Source of the DNA: JAWKIW01 sp046331175
GTDB taxonomy: Bacteria > Actinomycetota > Acidimicrobiia > Acidimicrobiales > Acidimicrobilacustridaceae
Reading direction: 5' to 3'
Length of the DNA: 64,000 bases
Assembly (NCBI GenBank): GCA_046331175.1
Contig: JAXLRI010000005.1
Span: 491,055-555,054 of the forward strand
In this document: positions 51,323 to 60,293 of the stretch, piece after piece
How positions within the stretch are numbered: position 1 is the first letter of the stretch
How the letters are laid out: every line of letters begins with the position of its first letter
Position numbers and translations under genes: made by a program
Notes under the pieces: model-generated
Databases searched by the model: none
Seen by the model: only the letters and a program-made list of their open reading frames with translations
Told to the model about the DNA's origin: nothing

Positions 51323-52528
51323 TCAGGGGGCGGCGGGTTCGGGCCGGGGCCCGTGGCGATGCCGATGGCGCCACACCGCCACGCCGAGCTCGCCGGCCAG
51401 CACGACGTTGGCCACCAGCGTCGCCATGGCTGCACCGGTCATCGAGGCCAGGGGGATCAGCACGAGGTTGCACGCGAGGTTCACGACGGCCGCCCACGCC
51501 AGGAACCCGAAGTACGTCCGGTCGCGACCGACGGCGAGGTAGAGGTGGTGGAGCGGGGCGGCGCCGGTCGCCACGACCGTGGCCAGCAGGAGGATGGCCA
51601 TCGGTGCTCGACCCTCTTCGTAGGAGGAGCCGAACACGACGGGCACCAGGGCCACCAGCAGCGGGGTCACCACCAGGAGCAGCCCGGCGGCGGCGGTGCT
51701 GACCCGCAGCGACCGCCGGCCGAGGTGCCAGTAGGCCTGGTGGTCGTCGGCGGCCTGGGTGGTGAGGGGCAGGAGGGCCGAGCCGAGGATGGCGACGGCC
51801 GCCAGCCAGGCGTTCGGGATGCGGTAGACGGCGGCGTAGATGCCGGCGGCCGTGCTGGACACCAGCGCACCCAGCAGCAGGGTGTCGGCGCTGGACAGCA
51901 CCTGGTTGGCCACCACGGCGCCGAGCATCCAGCCGTCGACGGGGCTGGTGGCCAGCGGCCGGCCGGGCGCTCGCCGCGGGAGGCGGTTGAGCGACAGCGA
52001 GGTCACCGCCGCCGCGCCGTAGCCGAGGCCGACCGGCAGCGCCAAGAGGTCACCGCCGGCGAGCACCGAGGTCGCGGCGAGGAGCGCACCCTGGACGCAG
52101 GCGGGGATGGCGGCCCGCACCGCCTGCTGGCGGCCGAGGGCCAGCCAGTCGCGGGACATCCCGAGGGCCACGATGACGAGGGCCACCGGGGCCAGGTCGG
52201 CCCGCCCGACCAGCACGGCGCCGACGACGTAGGAGGCCGTGAGGACAGCGGTCAGCCACGTGCGGCGGCGGATGAGCGCGCGGCTGGTGGACAGCGAGTC
52301 GTCGTCGCGGGCGGCGTCGCGGACCCCCCGCACCGACGCGCCCCAGTCCGCCACCAGGCCGGCGTAGCGGGCGATCAGGAAGGCGATGGCGAGCTCGCCG
52401 AACACGGACGCGCCGAGTCGGCGGGCGATGACGATCCAGCCCAGGAACTCGAGCAGCTGGCCCATGCCCCGCAGCCCGAGCAGGGGACCGGCCATCCGGC
52501 CCCACCTTCCGCCGAATCGGGTGCTCAT
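51323..52528 (-). CDS. Polysaccharide flippase (Wzx/MATE-like)
   Basis: 401 residues with about twelve membrane helices and a cationic N-terminus. LGWIVIARRLGASVFGELAIAFLIARYAGLVADWG is the usual first-helix pair of oligosaccharide flippases, which move lipid-linked repeat units across the membrane. VLSSADTLLLGALVSSTAAGIYAAVYRI in the middle is also typical. ATG at 52528. It follows the glycosyltransferase gene on the minus strand by 22 bases, giving a two-gene unit. Confidence 0.85.
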   Translation of the reverse strand: MSTRFGGRWGRMAGPLLGLRGMGQLLEFLGWIVIARRLGASVFGELAIAFLIARYAGLVADWGASVRGVRDAARDDDSLSTSRALIRRRTWLTAVLTASYVVGAVLVGRADLAPVALVIVALGMSRDWLALGRQQAVRAAIPACVQGALLAATSVLAGGDLLALPVGLGYGAAAVTSLSLNRLPRRAPGRPLATSPVDGWMLGAVVANQVLSSADTLLLGALVSSTAAGIYAAVYRIPNAWLAAVAILGSALLPLTTQAADDHQAYWHLGRRSLRVSTAAAGLLLVVTPLLVALVPVVFGSSYEEGRAPMAILLLATVVATGAAPLHHLYLAVGRDRTYFGFLAWAAVVNLACNLVLIPLASMTGAAMATLVANVVLAGELGVAVWRHRHRHGPRPEPAAP

Positions 52529-52550
52529 CGGTCGAAGCGTCGCGGCCGCA

Positions 52551-53675
52551 TCAGCCGAGGAGGGCCGGGCCGAGCAGCGAGCGCAGGAGCTCGGCGCCGG
52601 CCGCGGGCGTGTAGTGGGTCGCGAGGTGGCGTCGAGCCCGGTCGGCGAGCGCGCCCGCCGCCTCGGGGTCGCCGACCAGATCGTCGACCGCGTCGACCCA
52701 CGAGCGCTCGTCGGTGGCGACGCGCACCGGGTAGTCGGGATCGAGGCCCTCGGTCACGACCGGGGAGACGATCAGCGGGACCGACCACGAGGTCGCCTCC
52801 ATGACCTTGTTCTGGATCCCCGAGGCGTGCACGAGGGGAGCGACGGCGATGCGCACCCGCGGGTAGACCGCACCGACGTCGGCGAAGTCGGCCAGCAGCT
52901 CCCAGCCGTTGCGGGCGGCGGCCTCGCGCACCGCGGCCACCGGACGCGCTCCGGCGATGAGCACCCGGAGGTCGGGTCGGCGACGCCGAAGCGCGGGCCA
53001 GAGGCGGTCGAGGTGGTCGACGGCCTCGACGTTCGGCGGGTAGTCGAGCGTCCCGACGAACGCCAGGTCGACGTCGAAGCGGTCGGGATCGCGCACTACG
53101 GCCTGTTCGGCGACCACGATCGGCACCCAGGCCAGGCCCAGCTCGTCGGCGTCGCGGCGACCGGCGGCGAACCCGAGGTCGACCCCCGGGGGCAGCCGGG
53201 CCTCGAAGCGCCGCTGCGGGCGGGCGAGGGCGCGGTAGCGCCAGCGCTTGAGGGGGGACGGCTCGTGGGCCACGCGGTCGCCGTAGCTCACCGAGAGCCG
53301 GTCGACGAGGTCGAGGGCGAGGAGCCAGGGTCCGACCAGCGCCGGGTCGAACGTGCGCGAGGTCTCGCAGATCACCACCGCCGGGTGGAGCCGGTCGAGC
53401 TCGGCGCGCACCTGCTGGGGTGACCAGGCCAGCGACTCCGGGGTGACCCGGCCGCGCACCACGGCCGGCAGGCGGCGGAGCACCTCGGCGGCCCCGGACC
53501 GGTGGTGGGGGAGCACGGCGAGCTCCACGGTGTCGGCACCGAGGAGGTCGAGCGACGCCCGCAACCCGAGGCGACGACCCCGGGCGCCGAGCGCGTTGGT
53601 CCGGCCGAGGTCGACGAGCGCCACGGTGGGGCGCGAGGGCGGGTCCGACGCCCGTGGGCCGGTCCCCGTGGTCAT
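52551..53675 (-). CDS. Glycosyltransferase, GT4/GT1-like
   Basis: 374 residues, GT-B fold. C-terminal nucleotide-sugar region contains LAFVGTLDYPPNVEAVDHLDRLWP, LRVLIAGARP, VRIAVAPLVHASGIQNKVMEATSWSVPLIVSPVVTEGL. This is the Glyco_trans_1_4 arrangement seen in glycosyltransferases of surface glycans. ATG at 53675 is 8 bases after TAGGCT on the minus strand. Sugar and acceptor are unknown. Confidence 0.88.
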   Translation of the reverse strand: MTTGTGPRASDPPSRPTVALVDLGRTNALGARGRRLGLRASLDLLGADTVELAVLPHHRSGAAEVLRRLPAVVRGRVTPESLAWSPQQVRAELDRLHPAVVICETSRTFDPALVGPWLLALDLVDRLSVSYGDRVAHEPSPLKRWRYRALARPQRRFEARLPPGVDLGFAAGRRDADELGLAWVPIVVAEQAVVRDPDRFDVDLAFVGTLDYPPNVEAVDHLDRLWPALRRRRPDLRVLIAGARPVAAVREAAARNGWELLADFADVGAVYPRVRIAVAPLVHASGIQNKVMEATSWSVPLIVSPVVTEGLDPDYPVRVATDERSWVDAVDDLVGDPEAAGALADRARRHLATHYTPAAGAELLRSLLGPALLG

Positions 53676-53682
53676 CGATCGG

Positions 53683-53689
53683 TAGCCTA
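53683..53689. promoter_or_regulatory. Back-to-back -10 boxes in TAGCCTA
   Basis: TAGGCT on the minus strand (53684-53689) serves the GT-B gene. TAGCCT on the plus strand (53683-53688) faces the glycan operon with a leader of about 65 bases. The 7-base sequence serves both directions. Confidence 0.45.
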
Positions 53690-53756
53690 CGCAGCAAGAC
53701 CCGACCGGTCGGAGGATCGGACGAGCCAACCCCTCAAGGGCGTGAGCAGGCTGCCG

Positions 53757-54704
53757 ATGCCAAGACCCGACATGTTGTTGCGCCCCGACCCCGACACCGC
53801 TCCGGTCACCGTCGGACTCCCGACGTTCAACCGGCGGGAGGGCCTGGACCGTGCCGTGGCCTCCGTGCTGGCCCAGGGTCCCCAGGTGCACCTCGTCGTC
53901 TCGGACAACTGCTCGACCGACGGCACCGAGGAGGTGCTCGACGGCCTCGTCGATCGGGACGACGTGACGGTCCTGCGGCAGCCGACCAACGTGGGCCCGA
54001 CCCGGAACTTCCGAGCCGTGGCCGACGGGAGGCGGGGCGGTCCGTTCATGTGGCTGGGCGACGACGACTGGATCGACGAGGGCTACGTGGCGGCCTGCCG
54101 GTCGCTCCTCGACGCCGATCCCTCGTTGGCCGTGGTGGCCGGTCGGGCCCGCTACCACGACGCCGATCGCAGCTGGGTCGATCCCGACGACATCCAGGTC
54201 CTCGACGACGACCCGTGCCGTCGCGTCCTCGCCTACTACCGCCAGGTCGGCACCAACGGCGCGTTCTACGGCATCGCCCGGGGGACCGCGTTCGACCGCA
54301 TGCCGCCGCTGCCCGACCGCATGGGAGGCGACTGGCTCCACATGGCCGCGCTGGCCTACCTCGGGGGCATCCGCACGCTCGACCGCCCGCAGGTCCATCG
54401 CACCGTCGGGGGCGCCACCCGCAGCCTCGCCGACGTGGCCCGCCACGCCGGCCTCGGCTGGATCTCGCGGACCGCGCCCCAGGTCGCCATCGCCGGTCAC
54501 GTCTTCGCCGACATCGCCTGGGGCTCGCCGGTGTACGGCGACCTCCCGCGGTGGAGCCGGGTCCTCCTGGCGGCGCGCGCCGCGGCCATCGTGGTCGTCC
54601 GCTTCGTCCCCCGGGCGCTGGTCAAGTTCGCCCGCCAGCGGCTGTCGGCGCTCGCCGCTCGGCGCAGACGACCCTCCACCGCCGGGCTGGGGACGACCGC
54701 GTGA
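53757..54704 (+). CDS. Family 2 glycosyltransferase
   Basis: 315 residues. GT-A fold: VTVGLPTFNRREGLDRAVASVLAQG at the start, SDNCSTDGTEEVL, and the metal-binding MWLGDDDWIDEGY. A C-terminal basic helix (VVVRFVPRALVKFARQRL) may touch the membrane. Starts at GTG 53742, ATG 53757 and ATG 53772 are possible. 53757 is chosen for a weak AGCAGG upstream. First gene of the plus-strand glycan operon. Its stop overlaps the next GTG. Confidence 0.88.
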   Translation: MPRPDMLLRPDPDTAPVTVGLPTFNRREGLDRAVASVLAQGPQVHLVVSDNCSTDGTEEVLDGLVDRDDVTVLRQPTNVGPTRNFRAVADGRRGGPFMWLGDDDWIDEGYVAACRSLLDADPSLAVVAGRARYHDADRSWVDPDDIQVLDDDPCRRVLAYYRQVGTNGAFYGIARGTAFDRMPPLPDRMGGDWLHMAALAYLGGIRTLDRPQVHRTVGGATRSLADVARHAGLGWISRTAPQVAIAGHVFADIAWGSPVYGDLPRWSRVLLAARAAAIVVVRFVPRALVKFARQRLSALAARRRRPSTAGLGTTA

Positions 54705-55777
54705 CCCTCTGGGAGCGCCTGCGGGCCGCCTACGGGGGTCGCCGGGTCCTGGTCACCGGGCACACCGGGTTCAAGGGGTCCTGGTTGGTGGTGGCCCTCG
54801 ACGAGCTCGGGGCCGAGGTGTCGGGCCTGGCACTGCCGGCGGTGGAGGGGGGCATCCACCGTCGGGCAGGGGTCCGGCGCCGGCTGGTCGACGACCTGGT
54901 GGTCGACGTCCGCGACCCCGCGGCGGTGGCCGCCGCCCTCGCCGAGCAGCGACCCGAGCTGGTGCTCCACCTGGCGGCCCAAGCCCTCGTGCCGGCGTCC
55001 TTCGTCGACCCGGTCGGCACCTTCGCCGTCAACGTCGTCGGCACGGCCTCCGTGCTCGACGCCGCGGCCCGCACGCCCGGCGTGGCCGGCGTCGTCGTCG
55101 TCACCAGCGACAAGGTGTACGCCAACGACGGTTCGGGCCGCCCGTTCCGGGAGGACGATCGGCTCGGGGGCGGCGACCCCTACTCGGCGTCCAAGGCGGC
55201 CGCCGAGCTGGTCGTGGCGTCGTGGCGGCACAGCTTCGGGCGCTCGGCCTCGTCCCCGTCGGCGCCGGTCGTGGTCACGGCCCGGGCCGGCAACGTCATC
55301 GGCGGCGGCGACGTCGGCGACCACCGACTCGTCCCCGACGCCATCCGCTCGCTGGTGGCGGGCAGGCCGATCGCCGTCCGCCACCCGGACGCCCGTCGCC
55401 CGTGGCAGCACGTGCTGGCGCCGGTCACGGGCTACCTGCTGTACGGCGAAGCGCTGCTCGCCGGTCGCACCGTGCCGCCAGCCCTCAACTTCGGCCCGCA
55501 GGAGCCCGCCGCCTCCGTCCGCTCCGTCGTCGACGGGATCATCGAGCGGTGGGGAGCCGGGTCGTGGGTCGCCGACGATGCCGACCTCGGACCGGAGGCG
55601 CCCGTCCTCGACCTGGACGCGTCCCTCGCCACCACCGAGCTGGGTTGGCAGCCGACGCCCGAGCTGGCGACGGCGCTCGACCTGACGGTGGCGTGGTATC
55701 GGGCCGATGCCGCGGGTGAGGACGTCGACGCCCTCACCGTGGCCCAGGTCCACCACCACCTGGGACGGACGTCGTGA
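54701..55777 (+). CDS. rfbG: CDP-glucose 4,6-dehydratase
   Basis: 358 residues. Converts CDP-glucose to CDP-4-keto-6-deoxyglucose with NAD. The extended-SDR N-terminus RRVLVTGHTGFKGSWL (residues 14-29) is diagnostic of RfbG compared with dTDP-glucose dehydratases. VVVTSDKVYAND and YSASKAAAELV supply the active site, and RAGNVIGGGDVGDHRLVPD is family specific. GTG start in a 4-bp overlap. The CDP-glucose supplier RfbF is encoded 8 kb away on the other strand. Confidence 0.93.
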   Translation: MTLWERLRAAYGGRRVLVTGHTGFKGSWLVVALDELGAEVSGLALPAVEGGIHRRAGVRRRLVDDLVVDVRDPAAVAAALAEQRPELVLHLAAQALVPASFVDPVGTFAVNVVGTASVLDAAARTPGVAGVVVVTSDKVYANDGSGRPFREDDRLGGGDPYSASKAAAELVVASWRHSFGRSASSPSAPVVVTARAGNVIGGGDVGDHRLVPDAIRSLVAGRPIAVRHPDARRPWQHVLAPVTGYLLYGEALLAGRTVPPALNFGPQEPAASVRSVVDGIIERWGAGSWVADDADLGPEAPVLDLDASLATTELGWQPTPELATALDLTVAWYRADAAGEDVDALTVAQVHHHLGRTS

Positions 55778-57000
55778 CGGCCCCCCGCTGCCGGTCGTGC
55801 GGCGAGGCGCTCGAGGTCACCGTCGTCGACCTCGGCGAGCAGCCGCTGGCCAACTCCTACCTCGAGCCCTCGCGCGTCGACGACGAGCAGCGGTTCCCGC
55901 TGCACGCCCGCCTGTGCGTCGCCTGCGGCCTCGTCCAGGTCGACGACGTGGTGCCCCCCGAGCACATCTTCTCCGACTACGCCTACTTCTCCTCGTACTC
56001 CCCGTCGTGGGTCGAGCACTCCCGCCGCCACGCCGAGGCCTCCATCGAGCGGCTCCACCTGGGCGCGGGAGACCTGGTGGTCGAGGTGGCCAGCAACGAC
56101 GGCTACCTCCTGCAGTGGTTCGTGGCGGCCGGGGTCCCCGTGCTCGGCATCGAGCCCGCCGCCAACGTGGCCGAGGTCGCCCGAGCCGCCGGGGTGCCGA
56201 CCGAGGTCGCCTTCTTCGGCCGGGAGACGGCGATCGACGTGCGGCGACGGCACGGACCGGCGCGACTGGTCGTCGCCAACAACGTGCTGGCCCACGTCCC
56301 CGACCTCAACGACTTCATCGCCGGTCTGGCCGTGGTCCTCGCCGACGACGGCCTGGTCACGATCGAGTTCCCGCACCTGTTGAACCTCGTCCGCGAGACC
56401 CAGTTCGACACGATCTACCACGAGCACTTCTCCTACTTCTCGCTGCTGGCCGCGAGGGGAGCGCTGGGCCGCCACGGCCTCGAGGTCGTCGACGTCGAGG
56501 AGCTGGCCACCCACGGCGGGAGCCTGCGCCTCCACGTCGCCCACGCCGGCACGAGGCCGGTCGAACCGGCGGTCGAGGCGCTGCTGGAGCGCGAGCGGCA
56601 GGCCGCCCTCGACCGGCCCGAGGGCTTCGCCGACTTCGCCCGCCGGGTCGAGGCGTGCCGGGCATCGCTTCGCGAGCTGCTCGACACCTGCCGCGATGAC
56701 GGGCGCACGGTCGTCGCCTACGGCGCCGCCGCCAAGGGCAACACCCTGCTCAACCACGCGGGGGTCGGTCCCGACGACATCGCCTACGTCGTGGACCGGA
56801 ACCCGCACAAGCAGGGGCTGCTGTTGCCCGGATCCCACCTCGAGGTCCGCGACCCGGCCGAGGTCGACCGCGACCGGCCCGACCTGCTGCTGGTGCTGCC
56901 GTGGAACCTCCTGGCGGAGATCACCGAGCAGATGGCGGGCATCCGCACCTGGGGCGGGCGCTTCGTCACCGCGGTCCCCACCGTGGTGGTGCACCCGTGA
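55774..57000 (+). CDS. NDP-hexose C-methyltransferase (zinc-binding, TylC3/TcaB9 type)
   Basis: 408 residues. Domain order: N-terminal zinc-binding region with C6/C9 and C48/C51, SAM-binding domain (VVEVASNDGYLLQWFVAAG, GIEPAANVAEVA), FDTIYHEHFSYFSL with the conserved catalytic-region His/Tyr, and a C-terminal Rossmann-like domain (TVVAYGAAAKGNTLLNHAG). This is the architecture of C-3 methyltransferases acting on NDP-4-keto sugars in branched deoxysugar pathways. Directly after rfbG with a GTGA overlap, so a CDP-4-keto-6-deoxyhexose substrate is likely (inference). Confidence 0.9.
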   Translation: MTAPRCRSCGEALEVTVVDLGEQPLANSYLEPSRVDDEQRFPLHARLCVACGLVQVDDVVPPEHIFSDYAYFSSYSPSWVEHSRRHAEASIERLHLGAGDLVVEVASNDGYLLQWFVAAGVPVLGIEPAANVAEVARAAGVPTEVAFFGRETAIDVRRRHGPARLVVANNVLAHVPDLNDFIAGLAVVLADDGLVTIEFPHLLNLVRETQFDTIYHEHFSYFSLLAARGALGRHGLEVVDVEELATHGGSLRLHVAHAGTRPVEPAVEALLERERQAALDRPEGFADFARRVEACRASLRELLDTCRDDGRTVVAYGAAAKGNTLLNHAGVGPDDIAYVVDRNPHKQGLLLPGSHLEVRDPAEVDRDRPDLLLVLPWNLLAEITEQMAGIRTWGGRFVTAVPTVVVHP

Positions 57001-57569
57001 GGGCCGAGGTCACGCCCATCGCCGGCGTGCTGCACCTCGAGGCCGAGGTCGTCCGCGACGACCGCGGGTGGTTCACCCGCCTCTACGACGCCGACGAGCT
57101 GGCGGCGGTCGGGGTGGCGACCCCGTTCGTCCAGTCCAGCCTGTCGGCCAACGCCGTCGCCGGCACCCTGCGCGGCCTGCACCTCCAACGGCCGCCGCAC
57201 GGCGAGGCGAAGCTGGTGCACTGCGCCCATGGCAGGCTGTGGGACGTGGCCGTCGACCTCCGTGCCGAATCGCCGACCTTCGGCTCGTGGTGGGCGACCG
57301 AGCTGGTGGCCGGGCGGGGCGACGCCGTCTTCCTGCCCGAGGGGATCGCCCACGGCTTCGTGACCCTGGACGACGACACCGTGGTGCACTACCAGATCTC
57401 CTCGCGGTACGAGCCGTCGGCCGCCATCGGGGTGCGCTGGGACGATCCCGACCTTGCCATCGACTGGCCGCGCCGCCCCACCGTGATGTCCGACCGCGAC
57501 CGGCAGCTGCCCTCGTTGCGCCAGAGCGGGCTGTGGGCCCGCCCCGAAGACCGAGGTGACGATGCCTGA
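56997..57569 (+). CDS. dTDP-4-dehydrorhamnose 3,5-epimerase-like sugar epimerase
   Basis: 190 residues, RmlC cupin. DDRGWFTRLYD, QSSLSANAVAGTLRGLHLQRPPHGEAKLVHCAHGRLWDV and VFLPEGIAHGFVTLDDDTVVHYQIS hold the conserved His and Tyr. In this operon it should act on the CDP-keto sugar made by RfbG and the methyltransferase, not on a dTDP sugar; no rmlA/B/D genes are present. GTG start overlaps the previous stop. Confidence 0.9.
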   Translation: MRAEVTPIAGVLHLEAEVVRDDRGWFTRLYDADELAAVGVATPFVQSSLSANAVAGTLRGLHLQRPPHGEAKLVHCAHGRLWDVAVDLRAESPTFGSWWATELVAGRGDAVFLPEGIAHGFVTLDDDTVVHYQISSRYEPSAAIGVRWDDPDLAIDWPRRPTVMSDRDRQLPSLRQSGLWARPEDRGDDA

Positions 57570-58311
57570 GCCGGTGGTGGACGATCGAGACGAGTTCGAG
57601 CGGACCAAGGTCGTCGAGGCCGATCGCATGGGGGCCGACGTCGACCTCATCGGTCGGGCGCGCGACGTGGCGGTGGAGGCCGACCGCTACTCGTACTCGT
57701 ACCAGTGGAGCTGGCTGGGGCTGCCGGTCATCCAGATGCCGCCCGACATCGTCGTGCTGCAGGAGATCATCTGGGCCGACCGCCCCCAGCTGGTCATCGA
57801 GACCGGGGTGGCCCGCGGCGGTTCGGTGGTGCTGTCGGCGTCGATCCTCCAGCTGATCGGGGAGGGGTCGGTGCTGGGCATCGACATCGAGATCCGTCCC
57901 CACAACCGGGAGGCGATCGAGTCGCACCCGCTGGCCCACCGCATCCAGCTGATCGAGGGCTCCTCGACGGCACCGGAGGTCGTGGCCGAGGCCCGGCGGG
58001 CCGCGGCGGCCGTCGAGCGGGTGATGGTCGTGCTCGACTCCAACCACACCCACGAGCACGTCCTGGCCGAGCTGGAGGCCTACGCGCCGCTCGTCACCGA
58101 GGGCCAGGTCCTCGTCGTGGCCGACACCGCGATCGAGCACATCCCGGTCCAGGAGCACCGGCCCCGGCCCTGGGGGCCGGGCGACAACCCGAAGACGGCG
58201 ATGGACGCCTACCTCGCCGACCACCCCGAGCTGGCCCCCGACCCCTACCTGAACGCCAAGCTCCTGATGACGAGCTCGCCGGGGGGCTACCTGCGCCGGG
58301 TGGCGCCGTGA
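57562..58311 (+). CDS. CmcI-family SAM methyltransferase
   Basis: 249 residues. Resembles the cephalosporin hydroxylase/rhamnosyl O-methyltransferase (CmcI) family: YQWSWLGLPVIQMPPDIVVLQEIIW, LVIETGVARGGSVVLSAS (SAM site), VLGIDIEIRPHNREAI, and VMVVLDSNHTHEHVLAELEAYAPLV. Such proteins O-methylate sugars in surface glycans and antibiotics. ATG 57562 is chosen over the GTG at 57556 because GAGGTG forms a ribosome binding site. It overlaps the epimerase end by 8 bases. Confidence 0.88.
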   Translation: MPEPVVDDRDEFERTKVVEADRMGADVDLIGRARDVAVEADRYSYSYQWSWLGLPVIQMPPDIVVLQEIIWADRPQLVIETGVARGGSVVLSASILQLIGEGSVLGIDIEIRPHNREAIESHPLAHRIQLIEGSSTAPEVVAEARRAAAAVERVMVVLDSNHTHEHVLAELEAYAPLVTEGQVLVVADTAIEHIPVQEHRPRPWGPGDNPKTAMDAYLADHPELAPDPYLNAKLLMTSSPGGYLRRVAP

Positions 58312-59132
58312 CCGCGGACGTGGTCGGCCCCGACGACGTCGAGCGGTTCCGCCGCGACGGGTTCGTGGTCCTCCGCGGCTTCTACGACGTCGCGGGCGAG
58401 ATCGAGCCGATCCGGCGGGGCGTGCACGAGATCATCGGGCGGGTCGCCGAGGCGCACGGCGTCGACCTCGGGGAGCGCCCCTACGATCCGGCCACCTTCG
58501 ACGCCGGCTACCTCCGCCTGAAGGACGTCGATCGCCGGTTGGCGGGGATGGTGTACGACGGGGTCAAGCAGATGGCGGCCTTCGTTCGCCTCGTGGCCTC
58601 ACCCCGCAACGACGAGCTGTTCCGCGGCCTGCGGCAGGCGTCGCTCGCCGGGGTGGCCGGTGGGGGGTCGGGCATCCGCATCGACAACCCGGGCGAGACG
58701 CGCTACCTCGCCTGGTGGCACCAGGAGTACCCGGCCCAGGGGCGCAGCCCGGGCGGCACGGTGCTCTGGAGCCCGCTGCGCCCGGTGGGGCCCGAGACCG
58801 GTCCGGTCGAGATCCTCGTCGGCTCCCACGCCGAGGGGGTGCTCGCCTGCGTCGACGACGACGACGGCACCGGGCGCACCGGCGCCTACGCCATGCGGTT
58901 GGCCGACGAGGCCGAGGTGGTCGCCCGCCATGTCGTGACCTCGGCGAGCACCGAGCCCGGCGACCTCGTCGTGATGGACTACCTCACCGTCCACCGGTCG
59001 GGGGAGAACCGCTCCGACGTCTCCCGCTGGACGATGCAGATGCGGTACTTCGCGTTCGACGAGCCGGTCGGGGCTCGCCGCGGCTGGGCCGGTCCACCCG
59101 TCGACGTCACCGCCGAGGTGGGCACCCGATGA
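58308..59132 (+). CDS. Phytanoyl-CoA dioxygenase (PhyH) family protein
   Basis: 274 residues. Fe(II)/2-oxoglutarate oxygenase fold: FRRDGFVVLRGFYDV at the start, YLAWWHQEYPAQGR with proposed iron ligands H138 and E140, and distal MDYLTVHRSGEN (H229). The usual HxD is HxE here, which is uncommon. VEILVGSHAEGVL follows family pattern. In a glycan operon it could hydroxylate or oxidise a sugar or a lipid-linked intermediate (inference). GTG start overlaps the previous stop. Confidence 0.85.
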   Translation: MTADVVGPDDVERFRRDGFVVLRGFYDVAGEIEPIRRGVHEIIGRVAEAHGVDLGERPYDPATFDAGYLRLKDVDRRLAGMVYDGVKQMAAFVRLVASPRNDELFRGLRQASLAGVAGGGSGIRIDNPGETRYLAWWHQEYPAQGRSPGGTVLWSPLRPVGPETGPVEILVGSHAEGVLACVDDDDGTGRTGAYAMRLADEAEVVARHVVTSASTEPGDLVVMDYLTVHRSGENRSDVSRWTMQMRYFAFDEPVGARRGWAGPPVDVTAEVGTR

Positions 59133-60283
59133 CCTGCCGGGTCTGCGGCGCCATCGTCGCCAGCCCGAGGTACCGGTCGTCGGGGACCGTGTCCCTCACG
59201 TCGATGTCGACGATCGTGCCCCAGGCGACCGAGGTCTACGTGTGCGAGGCCTGCGGCCACATCCAGACGCCGCCCATCGGCGACCTCGACGCGTACTACC
59301 GCTCGACCTACCAGCTGCTCGCCGACTCCGAGGACGAGGACCAGATCTACGAGGTGGTCGACGGCGTCACCGTGTTCCGGGCCGACCACCAGGCCGACAC
59401 GCTGCTCGCCACCGGCGAGCTCGGGGACGGCGCGCTCGTGCTCGACTTCGGCTGCGCCAAGGGCGCCACCAGCCGCAAGCTGCTCGCTCGACGCCCCGAC
59501 CTCGTGCTCCACCTCTTCGACGTGACCGACCGCTACCGGCAGCACTGGGCCACGCTGGCCCCGACCGAGCGCACCGCGGTCGAGGTGGTCCCACCCGGCT
59601 GGGACGCCAGGTTCGACGTGGTGGCGTCGTTCTTCGTCCTCGAGCACGTCGAGCGCCCGGTCGACGCCCTGCGCACCATGGCGGGGTTGGTGCGGCCTGG
59701 CGGGGTGGTCCACGTCGTCGTGCCGAACCCGGCCACCAACGTCGCCGACTTCATCGTGATCGACCACGTGAACCACTTCACCGCGCCCTCGTTGGCCCGG
59801 GTGCTGGCCGACGCCGGGCTCGAGGACGTCGTCGTCGACGCCGACGCGCACCGGGGCGCGTGGGTGGCGCGGGGCCGCCGGCCGGCCGGCGGCGAGCCCG
59901 AGCCGTTCGATCCGGGTGCGTGGCCCGTCGCCCCGGCCGTGGCCGAGGGGGTCGAGCTGGCGGCCTTCTGGGCCGGGGCCCGCGACCGCGTGGCGGCTGC
60001 CGAGCGCCAGGTCGAGGGTCGCCCGGTGGCGATCTACGGCGCCGGGTTCTACGGCGCCTTCGTCCGGGCGTGCCTGGCCGACCCCGACGCCATCGTCGCC
60101 TACGTCGACCAGAACCCCTACCTGCAGGGGACCGTGCACTTCGACCGCCCGGTGGTGGCGCCCGACGACCTGCCCGCCGAGGTGACCGACCTGCTCGTCG
60201 GGCTGAACCCGAAGGTGGCGCGCGACATCATCACCGCCGTCCCCGCCTTCGCCGGGCGCGACCTGCGGTTCCACTACCTGTGA
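59129..60283 (+). CDS. Zinc-binding SAM methyltransferase with C-terminal Rossmann-like domain
   Basis: 384 residues. N-terminal Cys pairs C3/C6 and C39/C42 (MTCRVCG, VCEACGH) form a zinc module. The SAM domain has LVLDFGCAKGATSRKLL and FDVVASFFVLEHVERPVDALR. The C-terminal ~110 residues (RPVAIYGAGFYGAFVRACL, AYVDQNPYLQGTVHF) resemble the third domain of NDP-sugar C-methyltransferases. It is more diverged than the methyltransferase at 55774, lacking the same HEHFSYF region (VNHFTAPSL here). Likely another sugar methyltransferase. ATGA overlap with the PhyH gene. Confidence 0.85.
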   Translation: MTCRVCGAIVASPRYRSSGTVSLTSMSTIVPQATEVYVCEACGHIQTPPIGDLDAYYRSTYQLLADSEDEDQIYEVVDGVTVFRADHQADTLLATGELGDGALVLDFGCAKGATSRKLLARRPDLVLHLFDVTDRYRQHWATLAPTERTAVEVVPPGWDARFDVVASFFVLEHVERPVDALRTMAGLVRPGGVVHVVVPNPATNVADFIVIDHVNHFTAPSLARVLADAGLEDVVVDADAHRGAWVARGRRPAGGEPEPFDPGAWPVAPAVAEGVELAAFWAGARDRVAAAERQVEGRPVAIYGAGFYGAFVRACLADPDAIVAYVDQNPYLQGTVHFDRPVVAPDDLPAEVTDLLVGLNPKVARDIITAVPAFAGRDLRFHYL

Positions 60284-60293
60284 GGATGGGGGC

